NCBI RefSeq assembly: GCF_008801915.1
Contig: NZ_VZOV01000036.1
Span: 1-33,286, forward strand
Source: Cupriavidus gilardii
GTDB lineage: Bacteria; Pseudomonadota; Gammaproteobacteria; Burkholderiales; Burkholderiaceae
Reading direction: 5' to 3'
DNA: 33,286 bases
A model generated the notes under the pieces. It had not been told where the DNA came from, searched no databases, and worked only from the letters and a program-made list of their open reading frames with translations. The translations under genes and the position numbers were made by a program. Positions within the stretch are counted from its first letter, which is position 1. Every line of letters starts with the position of its first letter. Shown piece by piece: positions 24,502-32,701 of the stretch.

Positions 24502-25074
24502 TCAGGCTGCCGGCGGCACCTGTCCCTGCGGCGTCAGCTGATCGATCAGTTCCGGCAGGCCGGCGCTGAGCTGCGCGGCGACGTCGTCGCGCGACAGGCC
24601 GGTGGTCGACGACAGCGTGTCGAGCGCGCCGGTGCCCTGCAGCGCCTCGGCCAGCGACGACGGCGATACCGGCTGATTGGGACCGGTGCCGATCCACGAG
24701 GACACCTGCTCGCCCAGGCCCGCCTGCGCCAGGATCTGCTGCAGCGCGCCGATGCCGCCCGCCGCCGCGCCGATCGTCTGCGCCTCGCCGGCCGCGCCGC
24801 CCTGGCCGCCGAGCAGCCCGCCCAGCAGCGAGCCGAGATCGAGTCCGCCACCGCCACCGGCCAGCCCGCCGAGGATGCCGCCCAGACCGCCGGCCATGCC
24901 GCCCGGATCCTGCGTCGCCTCGGCACCGCCTTGGCGGCCGCGCATCGCCAGCATCGCCAGCAGGCCGAGCGCCAGCATCATTTTCGGATTCATGCCGGTT
25001 TGGCCGGATTCGCCGGCCTGCGCCGGGTTGGTTTGGCCGAGCACGCCGCCAAGCACACTATCGAGCAGTCCCAT
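24502..25074 (-). CDS. YidB/DUF937-family protein
   Basis: The start is the ATG at 25074, with AAGGAG seven bases upstream, giving 190 residues beginning MGLLDSVLGGVLGQ. A hydrophobic stretch MMLALGLLAMLAMR (about 32-45) is followed by a Gly-rich region with GGLGGILGGLAGGGGG and LGSLLGGLLGG, then the helical end LAEALQGTGALDTLSSTTGLSRDDVAAQLSAGLPELIDQLTPQG that defines the YidB family. The function of this family is not established. It faces barstar across a shared terminator and is followed upstream by rsmE on the same strand. Confidence 0.88.
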   Translation of the reverse strand: MGLLDSVLGGVLGQTNPAQAGESGQTGMNPKMMLALGLLAMLAMRGRQGGAEATQDPGGMAGGLGGILGGLAGGGGGLDLGSLLGGLLGGQGGAAGEAQTIGAAAGGIGALQQILAQAGLGEQVSSWIGTGPNQPVSPSSLAEALQGTGALDTLSSTTGLSRDDVAAQLSAGLPELIDQLTPQGQVPPAA

Positions 25075-25165
25075 CTTCAGCTCCTTGTTGTTGATTCGTT
25101 TATCGGACCGGCCGGTGCGATGCCGCGCGCCGGCTCGGTCGATAGCGGTCGACGGCGCGGTGCCG

Positions 25166-25912
25166 TCAGAATCCGCCCAGCAGCGCATCGAGCGCGGCCA
25201 GGCAGGCCAGGCCGGCGGTCTCGGTGCGCAGGATGCGCGGTCCAAGCGACACCGCCGTGAAACCTTGCGCCAGCGCGGCACGTTCTTCCTCCGGCGACAG
25301 TCCGCCTTCGGGGCCAATCAGCAACGTGACGCCGCCGGCAATCCATTCGTCACGGTGCGCCTGCGCCAGCGCCACCAGCGTCGATTCGGCGCGCGGCGAC
25401 ACCAGCAGCCGCTGTCCCGCGTCGGTCGGGATCGCCGCCAGCCACGCCTCCAAGTTAGCCACCGGCGATACCGCCGGCAAGCGATTGCGTCCGCATTGTT
25501 CGCAGGCCGCGGTGACCAGCGCCTGCCAGTGCGCGTGGCGCTTGTGCGCACGTTCGCCGCTGAGCCGCACCACGGCGCGCGCGGTCTGCAAAGGCTGGAT
25601 CGCGCCGACGCCAAGTTCGACTGCCTTCTCGATCAGCCAGTCCATCTTGTCGCCGCCGGCAATGCCCTGGGCCAGCGTCACGCGGAACGGCAGTTCGCAT
25701 TCGGTGGCGTCGCGCGCGCCGATCTGCGCGGTCGCGCTGCGTTTGCCGATCTCGACCAGCGTCGCGGCATGGCTGCCGCCGCGTCCGTCGAACAGCGTGA
25801 TCGGTTCGCCGGGATGCAGCCGCAGCACCTGCACATGGCGCACCACCGCCTCGGGCAGCGGCAGCAGGGTATCTGGGGCAAGCGGTTGATCGACGTAGAA
25901 GCGGGGAGGCAT
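25166..25912 (-). CDS. rsmE: 16S rRNA m3U1498 methyltransferase
   Basis: RsmE methylates U1498 of 16S rRNA in the small subunit. The 248-residue SPOUT-class protein begins MPPRFYVDQPL, then shows HVQVLRLHPGEPITLFDG (N-terminal PUA-like domain), LAQGIAGGDKMDWLIEKAVELGVGAIQPLQT, CEQCGRNRLPAV, and the C-terminal knot that binds SAM: LLIGPEGGLSPEEE and LGPRILRTETAGLACLAAL. The length is typical. It lies between the VOC gene and the yidB-like gene, all on the minus strand. Confidence 0.96.
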   Translation of the reverse strand: MPPRFYVDQPLAPDTLLPLPEAVVRHVQVLRLHPGEPITLFDGRGGSHAATLVEIGKRSATAQIGARDATECELPFRVTLAQGIAGGDKMDWLIEKAVELGVGAIQPLQTARAVVRLSGERAHKRHAHWQALVTAACEQCGRNRLPAVSPVANLEAWLAAIPTDAGQRLLVSPRAESTLVALAQAHRDEWIAGGVTLLIGPEGGLSPEEERAALAQGFTAVSLGPRILRTETAGLACLAALDALLGGF

Positions 25913-26004
25913 CGAATCCAGGGAAATCGGTCAGGTGCGGCGGGCCCCCGCGAACGCGCCGACCTCGGCGCCGGCGCGGCAGCGGGCCCCCGCACGGAAA
26001 TGAA

Positions 26005-26448
26005 TCAGGCTGCCTGCGAGCCCGTTGCGGCGGCGACGGCCTGGTCCAGCGGCCGGGCAAAGCCCCAGCGGTAGCCGTCGAGGTCTTCGACCATGCAATA
26101 GCGGTCGCCCCAGAACTGGTCGCCCGGGGCCATCAGGCTGATCGCGCCGGCCGCCACCGCGCGCGCATGCATCGTGTCGACATCGTCGCAGTACAGGTAG
26201 AAGGTCTGCGGGCACTCGAACCCGATCGAACGCGGCGTGCGGGCGGTGCTGCCCCAGGCGCCTTCCGGGGCGAACATCACGACCAGTTCGCCGTGGTAGT
26301 GCATCTCGGCATGGGTTGGCACGCCGTTTTCGTCGACCACATTGCCGGGCACGAAGCCGAAGGCGCGGCTGTAGAAGTCGAGCGCGCGGCGTGCGTCGCC
26401 GACCGTCAGGTAGGGAATCAGCCAGGGCGTGTTGGCAGGTTTGGTCAT
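26005..26448 (-). CDS. VOC (glyoxalase/PhnB-like) family protein
   Basis: A 147-residue protein started at the ATG at 26448, preceded by GGGAGGA eight bases upstream; a longer frame has an Arg-rich lead. It contains one pair of the vicinal oxygen chelate repeats: IPYLTVGDARRALDFYSRAFGF, HAEMHYHGELVVMFAPE, FYLYCDDVDTMHARAVAAGA and GDRYCMVEDLDGYRWGFARP. This resembles the PhnB/YdcE-like branch, which lacks a proven reaction. Metal ligands cannot be assigned with confidence. Confidence 0.87.
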   Translation of the reverse strand: MTKPANTPWLIPYLTVGDARRALDFYSRAFGFVPGNVVDENGVPTHAEMHYHGELVVMFAPEGAWGSTARTPRSIGFECPQTFYLYCDDVDTMHARAVAAGAISLMAPGDQFWGDRYCMVEDLDGYRWGFARPLDQAVAAATGSQAA

Positions 26449-26614
26449 GATGGTGTCCTCCCGGGTTCCGTGCGACATGCGTGCCGGGGTCGGCGCCCGG
26501 GGCCGCACGCTCGCGCACGCTCCACGGCGGCGGACATCGCGCGCGAAGCAAACGCCGGACAAGCGCCGCGCCTGCCTTGCCGCAAGTCCCCGGTGGAGCG
26601 GTCAGCCGAGCATA

Positions 26615-27592
26615 TCACGCCGATGTGGCGCCGCCGTCGAACAGCGATTGCAGGTGGCGAGGCAGCGCGAACAGCGCCGCATGCAGGCCGGCGTGATAAC
26701 AGCGCAGCGCGCCATCGAGCCGCCAGTCGGCGAGCCGGGCGGCCAGCATGGCCGGGTCGGCGGCGCGCACGTCGAGCGTGTCGCTCGCAACCGCGATCGC
26801 CCACAGCGCGCCATAGACCGGAATCGCCACCGTCATCGGTTGTACCAGCCGGAATTGATCGCGCAGCCGCCGCCACAGCAGCCGCACCGTGTCGGGCCGG
26901 TGGAAGGGCGGCCCGAGATGCAGCGACATCGCGCCGCCCGGCGCCAGGCAGTCATGCGCCGCCCGCAGGCCGCGCGCGCCGAACAGCGCGGCGGCGGGGC
27001 TGCCATCGTCCGCGTCGGTCAGGTCGAACACCAGCAGGTCGAAGCGGCGGCCGGCATCGCGCAGCGCTTCCATCGCGGCCAGGCCGTCGCCGATCTTCAC
27101 CGTCACGCGCGGGTCGTCGAAGGCGCCGTGGTGGATGCCCGGCAGCCAGCGCCGCGCCAGCCGCACCACCTCGGCATCGAGTTCGGCGACCACGACCTCG
27201 CGCATGCCGGGCAGCCGCAGCAGTTCGCGCGCGGAACCGCCGTCGCCGCCGCCGATCACCAGCGCGCTGGCGGGAGCGCCATGGGCCGCGGCCATCGGGT
27301 GGATCATCACCTCATGCTGGATGAACGCGTCGGCTTCCGCGCTCATGACGCGGCCATCGAGCCGGAAGACGCGGCCGAACAGCGGATGTTCGCCGATCTC
27401 GATGTGCTGGTGGGGCGAGCGCACCGAGGCGCGCGGGGTGACGTTGCCAAGTGTGGAGCCAACGCCGCTCGATAGCCGTTCGCGCCATTCGAGGGCTGCT
27501 TCGGAAGGCGCCGCCGAGGCCGCCGCCGTACCGGAAACGCCGCCTCCTTCTGGTAAAATCGCGCTTTTCCCGCCGCCAACTTCCCGCCGCAT
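26615..27592 (-). CDS. Spermidine synthase-like aminopropyltransferase homologue
   Basis: The frame of 325 residues has a spermidine synthase-type core: FGRVFRLDG, EADAFIQHEVMIHPMAAAHG, the SAM loop ALVIGGGDGGSARELLR, VVAELDAEVVRLARRWLP, and FDLLVFDLTDADDGSPA. The key Asp pair (Asp190 and Asp193) remains, but the family motif DxTDPxGP is altered and the usual Tyr of FIYHE is Gln92. The enzyme may therefore use another substrate. The ATG at 27592 overlaps the tkt start head-to-head; a GTG at 27424 (VRSPHQHIEI) is a sensible alternative that would free the tkt promoter. Residues 1-56 look low-complexity. Confidence 0.8.
   Translation of the reverse strand: MRREVGGGKSAILPEGGGVSGTAAASAAPSEAALEWRERLSSGVGSTLGNVTPRASVRSPHQHIEIGEHPLFGRVFRLDGRVMSAEADAFIQHEVMIHPMAAAHGAPASALVIGGGDGGSARELLRLPGMREVVVAELDAEVVRLARRWLPGIHHGAFDDPRVTVKIGDGLAAMEALRDAGRRFDLLVFDLTDADDGSPAAALFGARGLRAAHDCLAPGGAMSLHLGPPFHRPDTVRLLWRRLRDQFRLVQPMTVAIPVYGALWAIAVASDTLDVRAADPAMLAARLADWRLDGALRCYHAGLHAALFALPRHLQSLFDGGATSA
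27554..27559 (+). promoter_or_regulatory. Possible -10 box for tkt
   Basis: TAAAAT about 35 bases before the tkt ATG, with a poor -35. If real, the tkt leader would be about 25 bases and have no clear ribosome-binding site. Confidence 0.3.
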
Positions 27593-29621
27593 GTCTCACC
27601 TCGCACACCCAGCCACCAGCCCCTATGCCAGCCAGCCCGCGTCGCTGATGGCCAATGCGATCCGCGTCCTGGCGATGGACGCCGTCCAGCAGGCCAATTC
27701 GGGCCATCCGGGCATGCCGATGGGCATGGCCGATATCGCCGTCGCGTTGTGGAGCCGTCATCTGAAGCATAACCCGGTCAATCCGAAGTGGGCCGATCGC
27801 GACCGCTTCGTGCTGTCCAACGGTCACGGCTCGATGCTGCTGTACGCGCTGCTGCATCTGACCGGCTACGAGCTGCCGATCGAGGAGCTGAAGAACTTCC
27901 GCCAGCTGCACAGCAAGACCGCGGGCCATCCGGAATACGGCATCACCCCGGGCGTCGAGACCACCACCGGTCCGCTGGGCCAGGGCATCACCAACGCGGT
28001 CGGCATGGCGCTGGCCGAGCGGCTGCTGGGCGAGGAGTTCAACCGTCCCGGCTTTGACATCGTCAACCACTACACCTATGTCTTCCTCGGCGACGGCTGC
28101 CTGATGGAGGGCATCAGCCATGAGGCCTGCTCGCTGGCCGGCACGCTGCAGCTGAACAAGCTGATCGCACTGTGGGACGACAACGGCATCTCGATCGACG
28201 GCGACGTCGAGCACTGGTTCGCCGACGACACCCCGAAGCGCTTCGAAGCCTATGGCTGGAACGTGATTCGCGCGGTCGACGGCCATGATGTCAACGCGAT
28301 CGACGCGGCCATCGCCCAAGCCAAGGCCAGCGACAAGCCGACGCTGATCTGCTGCCGCACCGTGATCGGCAAGGGCTCGCCCAACAAGCAGGGCGGCCAC
28401 GATGTGCACGGCGCCCCGCTGGGCGGCGCCGAGATCCTGGCGACGCGCGAGGCGCTCGGCTGGAGCCACGCCCCGTTCGAATTGCCGGAAGAGGTCTACG
28501 CGGCATGGGACGCCCGGGCCAATGGCGCGGCGCTGGAGAAGGCCTGGGCCGCGCTGTTCGAGGGTTATTCGGAGCGTTATCCGTACGAAGCCGGCGAGTT
28601 CGAGCGCCGTATGCGCGGCGAGCTGCCGGGTGCGTTCGACGCCGCGGTGCAGGCCTATCTGGCCAAGTGCGAGGAAAAGGCCGAGACCATCGCCACCCGC
28701 AAGGCGAGCCAGAACGCGATCGAGGCGCTGGCGCCGGTGCTGCCCGAACTGCTCGGCGGCTCGGCCGACCTGACCGGCTCGAACCTGACCAACTGGTCCG
28801 GCAGCAAGGCGGTGCGCGTCGATGCCTGGGGCAACCATATCAACTATGGTGTGCGCGAGTTCGGCATGAGCGCGATCATGAACGGCATCACGCTGCATGG
28901 CGGCTACATTCCCTACGGCGGCACCTTCCTGACGTTCTCGGACTACAGCCGCAATGCGCTGCGCATGGCGGCGCTGATGAAGATCCGTACGTTGTTCGTG
29001 TTCACGCACGATTCGATCGGCCTGGGCGAGGACGGTCCGACCCACCAGTCGATCGAGCACGTCGCCAGCCTGCGGCTGATCCCCAACATGGACGTCTGGC
29101 GCACCGCGGATACCACCGAAACCGCGGTGGCGTGGGCCGAGGCGATCCGCCGCGAGAACGGTCCGAGCTGCCTGATCTTCAGCCGCCAGAACCTGCCGTT
29201 CCAGAAGCGCGACGACGCCACCCGCGCCAACATCGCGCGCGGCGGCTATGTGCTGCGCGACAACGTCAATCCGCGCACCGGCCTGCCCGATGCGGTGATC
29301 GTCGCGACCGGCTCCGAAGTGGGCCTGGCGGTCGGCGCGGCCGACCAGCTGGCCGCCGAAGGCATTCGTGTGCGCGTCGTGTCTGTGCCCTCGACGACTG
29401 TGTTCGACAAGCAGGATGCGGCATACAAGGCGTCGGTGCTGCCGGCGGGCGTGCCCCGCGTGGCGGTCGAGGCCGGCGTCACCGACTTCTGGTGGAAGTA
29501 CCAGGTGCAGGCGGTGGTGGGCATCGACACCTTCGGCGAATCGGCGCCGGCTGGCGTATTGTTCAAGCACTTCGGGTTCACCGTCGAGAACGTGGCGAAC
29601 ACCGTCAAGAGCGTGATCTGA
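27591..29621 (+). CDS. tkt: Transketolase
   Basis: This 676-residue thiamine diphosphate enzyme moves two-carbon units between sugar phosphates in the pentose phosphate and Calvin pathways. Motifs are NAIRVLAMDAVQQANSGHPG, DRFVLSNGHGSMLLYALLH, GPLGQGITNAVGMALAE, GDGCLMEGISHEA (thiamine diphosphate/metal site), INYGVREFGMSAIMNGI with the catalytic Glu, and THDSIGLGEDGPTHQSIEH. The length is normal. The ATG at 27591 gives a short N-terminus before MANAIRV; an ATG at 27648 is an alternative. gap follows 87 bases later, a common tkt-gap pairing in Burkholderiales. Confidence 0.97.
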   Translation: MSHLAHPATSPYASQPASLMANAIRVLAMDAVQQANSGHPGMPMGMADIAVALWSRHLKHNPVNPKWADRDRFVLSNGHGSMLLYALLHLTGYELPIEELKNFRQLHSKTAGHPEYGITPGVETTTGPLGQGITNAVGMALAERLLGEEFNRPGFDIVNHYTYVFLGDGCLMEGISHEACSLAGTLQLNKLIALWDDNGISIDGDVEHWFADDTPKRFEAYGWNVIRAVDGHDVNAIDAAIAQAKASDKPTLICCRTVIGKGSPNKQGGHDVHGAPLGGAEILATREALGWSHAPFELPEEVYAAWDARANGAALEKAWAALFEGYSERYPYEAGEFERRMRGELPGAFDAAVQAYLAKCEEKAETIATRKASQNAIEALAPVLPELLGGSADLTGSNLTNWSGSKAVRVDAWGNHINYGVREFGMSAIMNGITLHGGYIPYGGTFLTFSDYSRNALRMAALMKIRTLFVFTHDSIGLGEDGPTHQSIEHVASLRLIPNMDVWRTADTTETAVAWAEAIRRENGPSCLIFSRQNLPFQKRDDATRANIARGGYVLRDNVNPRTGLPDAVIVATGSEVGLAVGAADQLAAEGIRVRVVSVPSTTVFDKQDAAYKASVLPAGVPRVAVEAGVTDFWWKYQVQAVVGIDTFGESAPAGVLFKHFGFTVENVANTVKSVI

Positions 29622-29708
29622 CTTTCCGGGACGTGCGGGCGCGGCGGCGCTGCCGTCGCCGGCCCGGGCGCCCGCAGCTTTTTCTACTTCCCGTTCAGGA
29701 GACGTACC

Positions 29709-30719
29709 ATGACTATCAAGGTTGCCATCAACGGCTATGGCCGTATCGGCCGCAACGTGCTGCGCGCCCACTACGAAGGCGGCAAGAAGCATGACATCGA
29801 GATCGTCGCGATCAACGACCTCGGCGATGCCAAGACGAACGCCCACCTGACGCAATACGACACCGCCCACGGCAAGTTCCCGGGCACCGTGTCGGTCGAG
29901 GGCGACTACATGGTCGTCAATGGCGACAAGATCCGCGTGCTGGCCAACCGCAACCCGGCCGAACTGCCGTGGGGCGAGCTGGGCGTCGACGTGGTGATGG
30001 AGTGCACCGGCTTCTTCACCTCGAAGGAAAAGGCCTCGGCTCACCTGGCCGGCGGCGCCAAGAAGGTCATCATCTCCGCGCCGGGCGGCAAGGACGTCGA
30101 CGCGACCATCGTCTACGGCGTCAACCACAACGTGCTGAAGGCCACGGACACCGTGATCTCGAACGCCTCGTGCACCACCAACTGCCTGGCCCCGCTGGTC
30201 AAGCCGCTGCACGAGAAGCTGGGCGTGGTGACCGGCCTGATGACCACGGTGCACGCCTATACCAACGACCAGGTGCTGACCGACGTCTATCACGAGGACC
30301 TGCGCCGCGCGCGTTCGGCGACCCAGTCGATGATCCCGACCAAGACCGGCGCCGCCGCCGCGGTCGGCCTGGTGATGCCGGAACTGAACGGCAAGCTGGA
30401 CGGCTTCGCGATCCGCGTGCCGACCATCAACGTGTCGCTGGTCGACCTGTCGTTCGTCGCCGCGCGCGAGACCACCGTCGATGAAGTCAACGCGATCCTG
30501 AAGGCCGCGTCGGAAGGCGAACTGAAGGGCATCCTCGACTACAACACCGCACCGCTGGTGTCGGTCGACTTCAACCACAACCCGGCCTCGTCGACCTTCG
30601 ACGCGACGCTGACCAAGGTGTCCGGCAATCTGGTCAAGGTGTCGAGCTGGTACGACAACGAGTGGGGCTTCTCCAACCGGATGCTCGATACCACCGTGGC
30701 GCTGATGAACGCCAAGTAA
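29709..30719 (+). CDS. gap: Glyceraldehyde-3-phosphate dehydrogenase, type I
   Basis: The 336-residue enzyme oxidises glyceraldehyde-3-phosphate in glycolysis, or runs in reverse in gluconeogenesis. An AGGAGAC ribosome-binding site precedes the ATG. Motifs are INGYGRIGRNVLRAH (NAD-binding), the active-site SNASCTTNCLAP with Cys155, TTVHAYTNDQ, RRARSATQSMIPTKTGAAAAVG and the C-terminal WYDNEWGFSNRMLD. An intrinsic terminator follows. Confidence 0.98.
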   Translation: MTIKVAINGYGRIGRNVLRAHYEGGKKHDIEIVAINDLGDAKTNAHLTQYDTAHGKFPGTVSVEGDYMVVNGDKIRVLANRNPAELPWGELGVDVVMECTGFFTSKEKASAHLAGGAKKVIISAPGGKDVDATIVYGVNHNVLKATDTVISNASCTTNCLAPLVKPLHEKLGVVTGLMTTVHAYTNDQVLTDVYHEDLRRARSATQSMIPTKTGAAAAVGLVMPELNGKLDGFAIRVPTINVSLVDLSFVAARETTVDEVNAILKAASEGELKGILDYNTAPLVSVDFNHNPASSTFDATLTKVSGNLVKVSSWYDNEWGFSNRMLDTTVALMNAK

Positions 30720-30770
30720 ATCGGCCCGTGTTGAATGGCCGATGTCACCGCGCTGGCGGGGACTCGGAAG

Positions 30771-30795
30771 CGGCGCCCATGTGGCGCCGTTTTTT
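30771..30795 (+). terminator. Intrinsic terminator of gap
   Basis: CGGCGCC, a five-base loop, GGCGCCG and six T residues, about 50 bases after the gap stop. Confidence 0.93.
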
Positions 30796-30851
30796 ATGGG
30801 CTTTGTGCGCCAGCCCACGCACGGACTGTAAAATATGGTAAGTACGACACA

Positions 30852-30942
30852 GGGACCCCGCTACGGAGGGGTTCCAGGGCGAGTAAAAATGGCGTTTTCG
30901 CTTCCCCGAAGTGGCGATTTGATCTTACACTAGCCTTAGTGT
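30852..30942 (+). promoter_or_regulatory. Leader region of the LysR-type gene with two inverted repeats
   Basis: GGGACCCC and GGGGTTCC (30852-30875) form an eight-pair hairpin with an eight-base loop. ACACTA-GCCT-TAGTGT (30927-30942) is a perfect dyad about 50 bases before the regulator's start and contains a T-N11-A-like core, as LysR-type regulators often bind near their own genes. A TAAAAT at 30829-30834 is a possible -10 with no good -35. Confidence 0.35.
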
Positions 30943-30994
30943 CCTCGCGTGCGCTCGCGTGGCCACGCGTATCAAACCTGAACTGGGCGTGATC

Positions 30995-31981
30995 ATGGTG
31001 AACGTTGACACCAAGCTGCTCGTGATCTTCACCGAGTTGCTCAGCAAGCGGAACGCGACTTATGTCGCCGAGAAGATGCACATGACGGCGCCGGCGGTAT
31101 CGCACTCGCTGGGACGGCTGCGCGAGATCTTCGACGATCCGCTGTTCATCCGCGTCCCGCATGGCCTGACGCCGACGCCGCGCGCGCTCGAACTCGGTCC
31201 GAAGATCCGCGAGATGCTGGATCTGTGGTCCTCGATCAACGAGGGCGACGTCGACAATTTCGATCCCGCTGTCGCCTCCGGCACGCTGCATATCGGCTTT
31301 GCCGCGGAACTGGGCGATACGGTGTTCAACCGCTTCGTGTTGCGCCTGGCACAGCTCGCTCCCGAACTGCATATCCGGCTGGTCGAATCCCAGTCGTGGG
31401 AGGCCGATGTGGCCTCGATGCGCGCCAACGAGCTCGACCTGGCGTTCTGCGCGCTGCCGACCGGCCATCCGGAGATCGTCGAGGAAACGGTCGCCTCGCT
31501 GAATCTGTGGGTCTGCGCGCGCAAGGGGCATCCGCTGCTGCAGAGCGCCTGCACGCTGGACCACTATCTCGAGTGCGGCCATATCTTCATGGCGTCGGCG
31601 GGCGGCACCGGACGCCCGGCGCCTTCGCTGATTCCGCTGGACTACGCGCTGCAGCAGCGCGGCCTGAAGCGCAACGCGGCGCTGACCGTGCATTCGTGGC
31701 GGGCCCAGGCCGAACTGGCCGCGCAGACCGACATGATCTTCACCGTCAACGCGCTGACCAAGGACGTCGCCTGCGAAAGCTACGGCCTGAACGCGTTCCC
31801 GCTGCCGGCCGAAATCCAGACCACGCTCGGCCTGAACATGTTCTGGCACCGCAGCCGCAACACCCATCCGATGCTGGTGTGGGCGCGCGGTCTGTTCCGC
31901 CAGGTCGTGGCCGAATTTGTCGGCGTGCCGGTGCCCGGGCTGCCCCAGCGCATGGCCGAGATCGAGCGCGAGCAGGTCTAG
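30995..31981 (+). CDS. LysR-family transcriptional regulator
   Basis: From the ATG at 30995 (MVNVDTKLLVIFTELLSKRN) the protein has 328 residues. A GTG 12 codons upstream is possible but adds a non-conserved lead. Residues about 5-64 form the winged helix-turn-helix: YVAEKMHMTAPAVSHSLGRLREIFDDPLFIRVPHGLTPTPRA. The substrate-binding part follows, with FDPAVASGTLHIGFAAELGD and LDLAFCALPTGHPE. The N-terminal sequence resembles the NodD/LeuO-type branch, but no effector or target can be read. The gene stands alone between gap and fur, each bounded by terminators. A nearby dyad could be its own operator. Confidence 0.9.
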   Translation: MVNVDTKLLVIFTELLSKRNATYVAEKMHMTAPAVSHSLGRLREIFDDPLFIRVPHGLTPTPRALELGPKIREMLDLWSSINEGDVDNFDPAVASGTLHIGFAAELGDTVFNRFVLRLAQLAPELHIRLVESQSWEADVASMRANELDLAFCALPTGHPEIVEETVASLNLWVCARKGHPLLQSACTLDHYLECGHIFMASAGGTGRPAPSLIPLDYALQQRGLKRNAALTVHSWRAQAELAAQTDMIFTVNALTKDVACESYGLNAFPLPAEIQTTLGLNMFWHRSRNTHPMLVWARGLFRQVVAEFVGVPVPGLPQRMAEIEREQV

Positions 31982-32001
31982 GCCTCCAGGCCTCGCTGCC
32001 C

Positions 32002-32036
32002 AACAAAAAACCGGCGCCAGGCGCCGGTTTTTTGTT
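32002..32036. terminator. Bidirectional terminator between the LysR gene and fur
   Basis: A-run, CCGGCGC, three-base loop, GCGCCGG and T-run, with additional AACA/TGTT pairing outside. It serves both converging genes. Confidence 0.93.
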
Positions 32037-32072
32037 GCCCGCCGCGTGCCTCTTTGCACGCGGTGCCCTGCA

Positions 32073-32504
32073 TCAGCGCTTGGGCCGATGCGGGCAGGCG
32101 GTCTTGGTGCAATTGCCGTACAGCGACAGCGCATGCTCCTGCAGCGCGAAGCCGCGCTCGCGTGCGATGCTTTGCTGGCGCTGCTCGATTTCGCCGTCGA
32201 AGAATTCCTCGACGCGGCCGCAGTCGAGGCAGACCAGGTGATCGTGGTGCTTGCCTTCGTTCAGTTCGAAGATGGCCTTGCCCGATTCGAAGTTGTTGCG
32301 CGACAGCAGGCCGGCTTGTTCGAACTGGGTCAGCACGCGATACACGGTGGCCAGTCCGATATCCATATGTTCGTTGAGCAGGATGCGATAGACGTCTTCC
32401 GCGCTCAGATGGCGCTGCTCGCTGGTCTGGAAGATTTCGAGGATCTTCAGCCGCGGCACGGTTGCTTTCAGGCCGATATTTTTGAGTTCCGCCGGACTCG
32501 GCAT
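32073..32504 (-). CDS. fur: Ferric uptake regulator
   Basis: The 143-residue Fur is an iron-dependent repressor. An AGGGAG site precedes the ATG. The winged helix spans about 1-80 (LKATVPRLKILEIFQ, HLSAEDVYRILLNEH, IGLATVYRVLTQFEQAGLL). The metal-binding dimer domain has GKHHDHLVCLDCG (His86, His87, His89, Cys92, Cys95) and a C-terminal CxxxxC pair (Cys132, Cys137), which fits a structural zinc site. It is divergent from bamE, a conserved neighbour. Confidence 0.97.
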   Translation of the reverse strand: MPSPAELKNIGLKATVPRLKILEIFQTSEQRHLSAEDVYRILLNEHMDIGLATVYRVLTQFEQAGLLSRNNFESGKAIFELNEGKHHDHLVCLDCGRVEEFFDGEIEQRQQSIARERGFALQEHALSLYGNCTKTACPHRPKR

Positions 32505-32701
32505 GGGCGTGACTCCCTAGAGTACAATGTCTGGATTGTTGAATCATAAGGGTTTTGCCGGCAAAAGTCGCCCGGCGCGGCCGGTGCCGGCAATGCGCCG
32601 AGCCCTTCACGCGGCGGCGAACGCGTGTTCCACGCGGACGCGTCGGCCATGCCCACCGACCGGCACTTTCCCTTCCTTCGGTAGCGAGAACTGCGAGTTA
32701 C
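32505..32701. promoter_or_regulatory. Divergent fur/bamE promoter region
   Basis: This 197-base gap has an AT-rich stretch at 32517-32560. TACAAT at 32523-32528 is a possible -10 on the plus strand, and the minus-strand fur start lies just beside it. I see no clear 19-base Fur box. Confidence 0.4.

Noticed and set aside
27312..30818. A 1168-codon open frame on the minus strand
   Set aside because: It is antisense to tkt and gap and reflects third-position GC bias.
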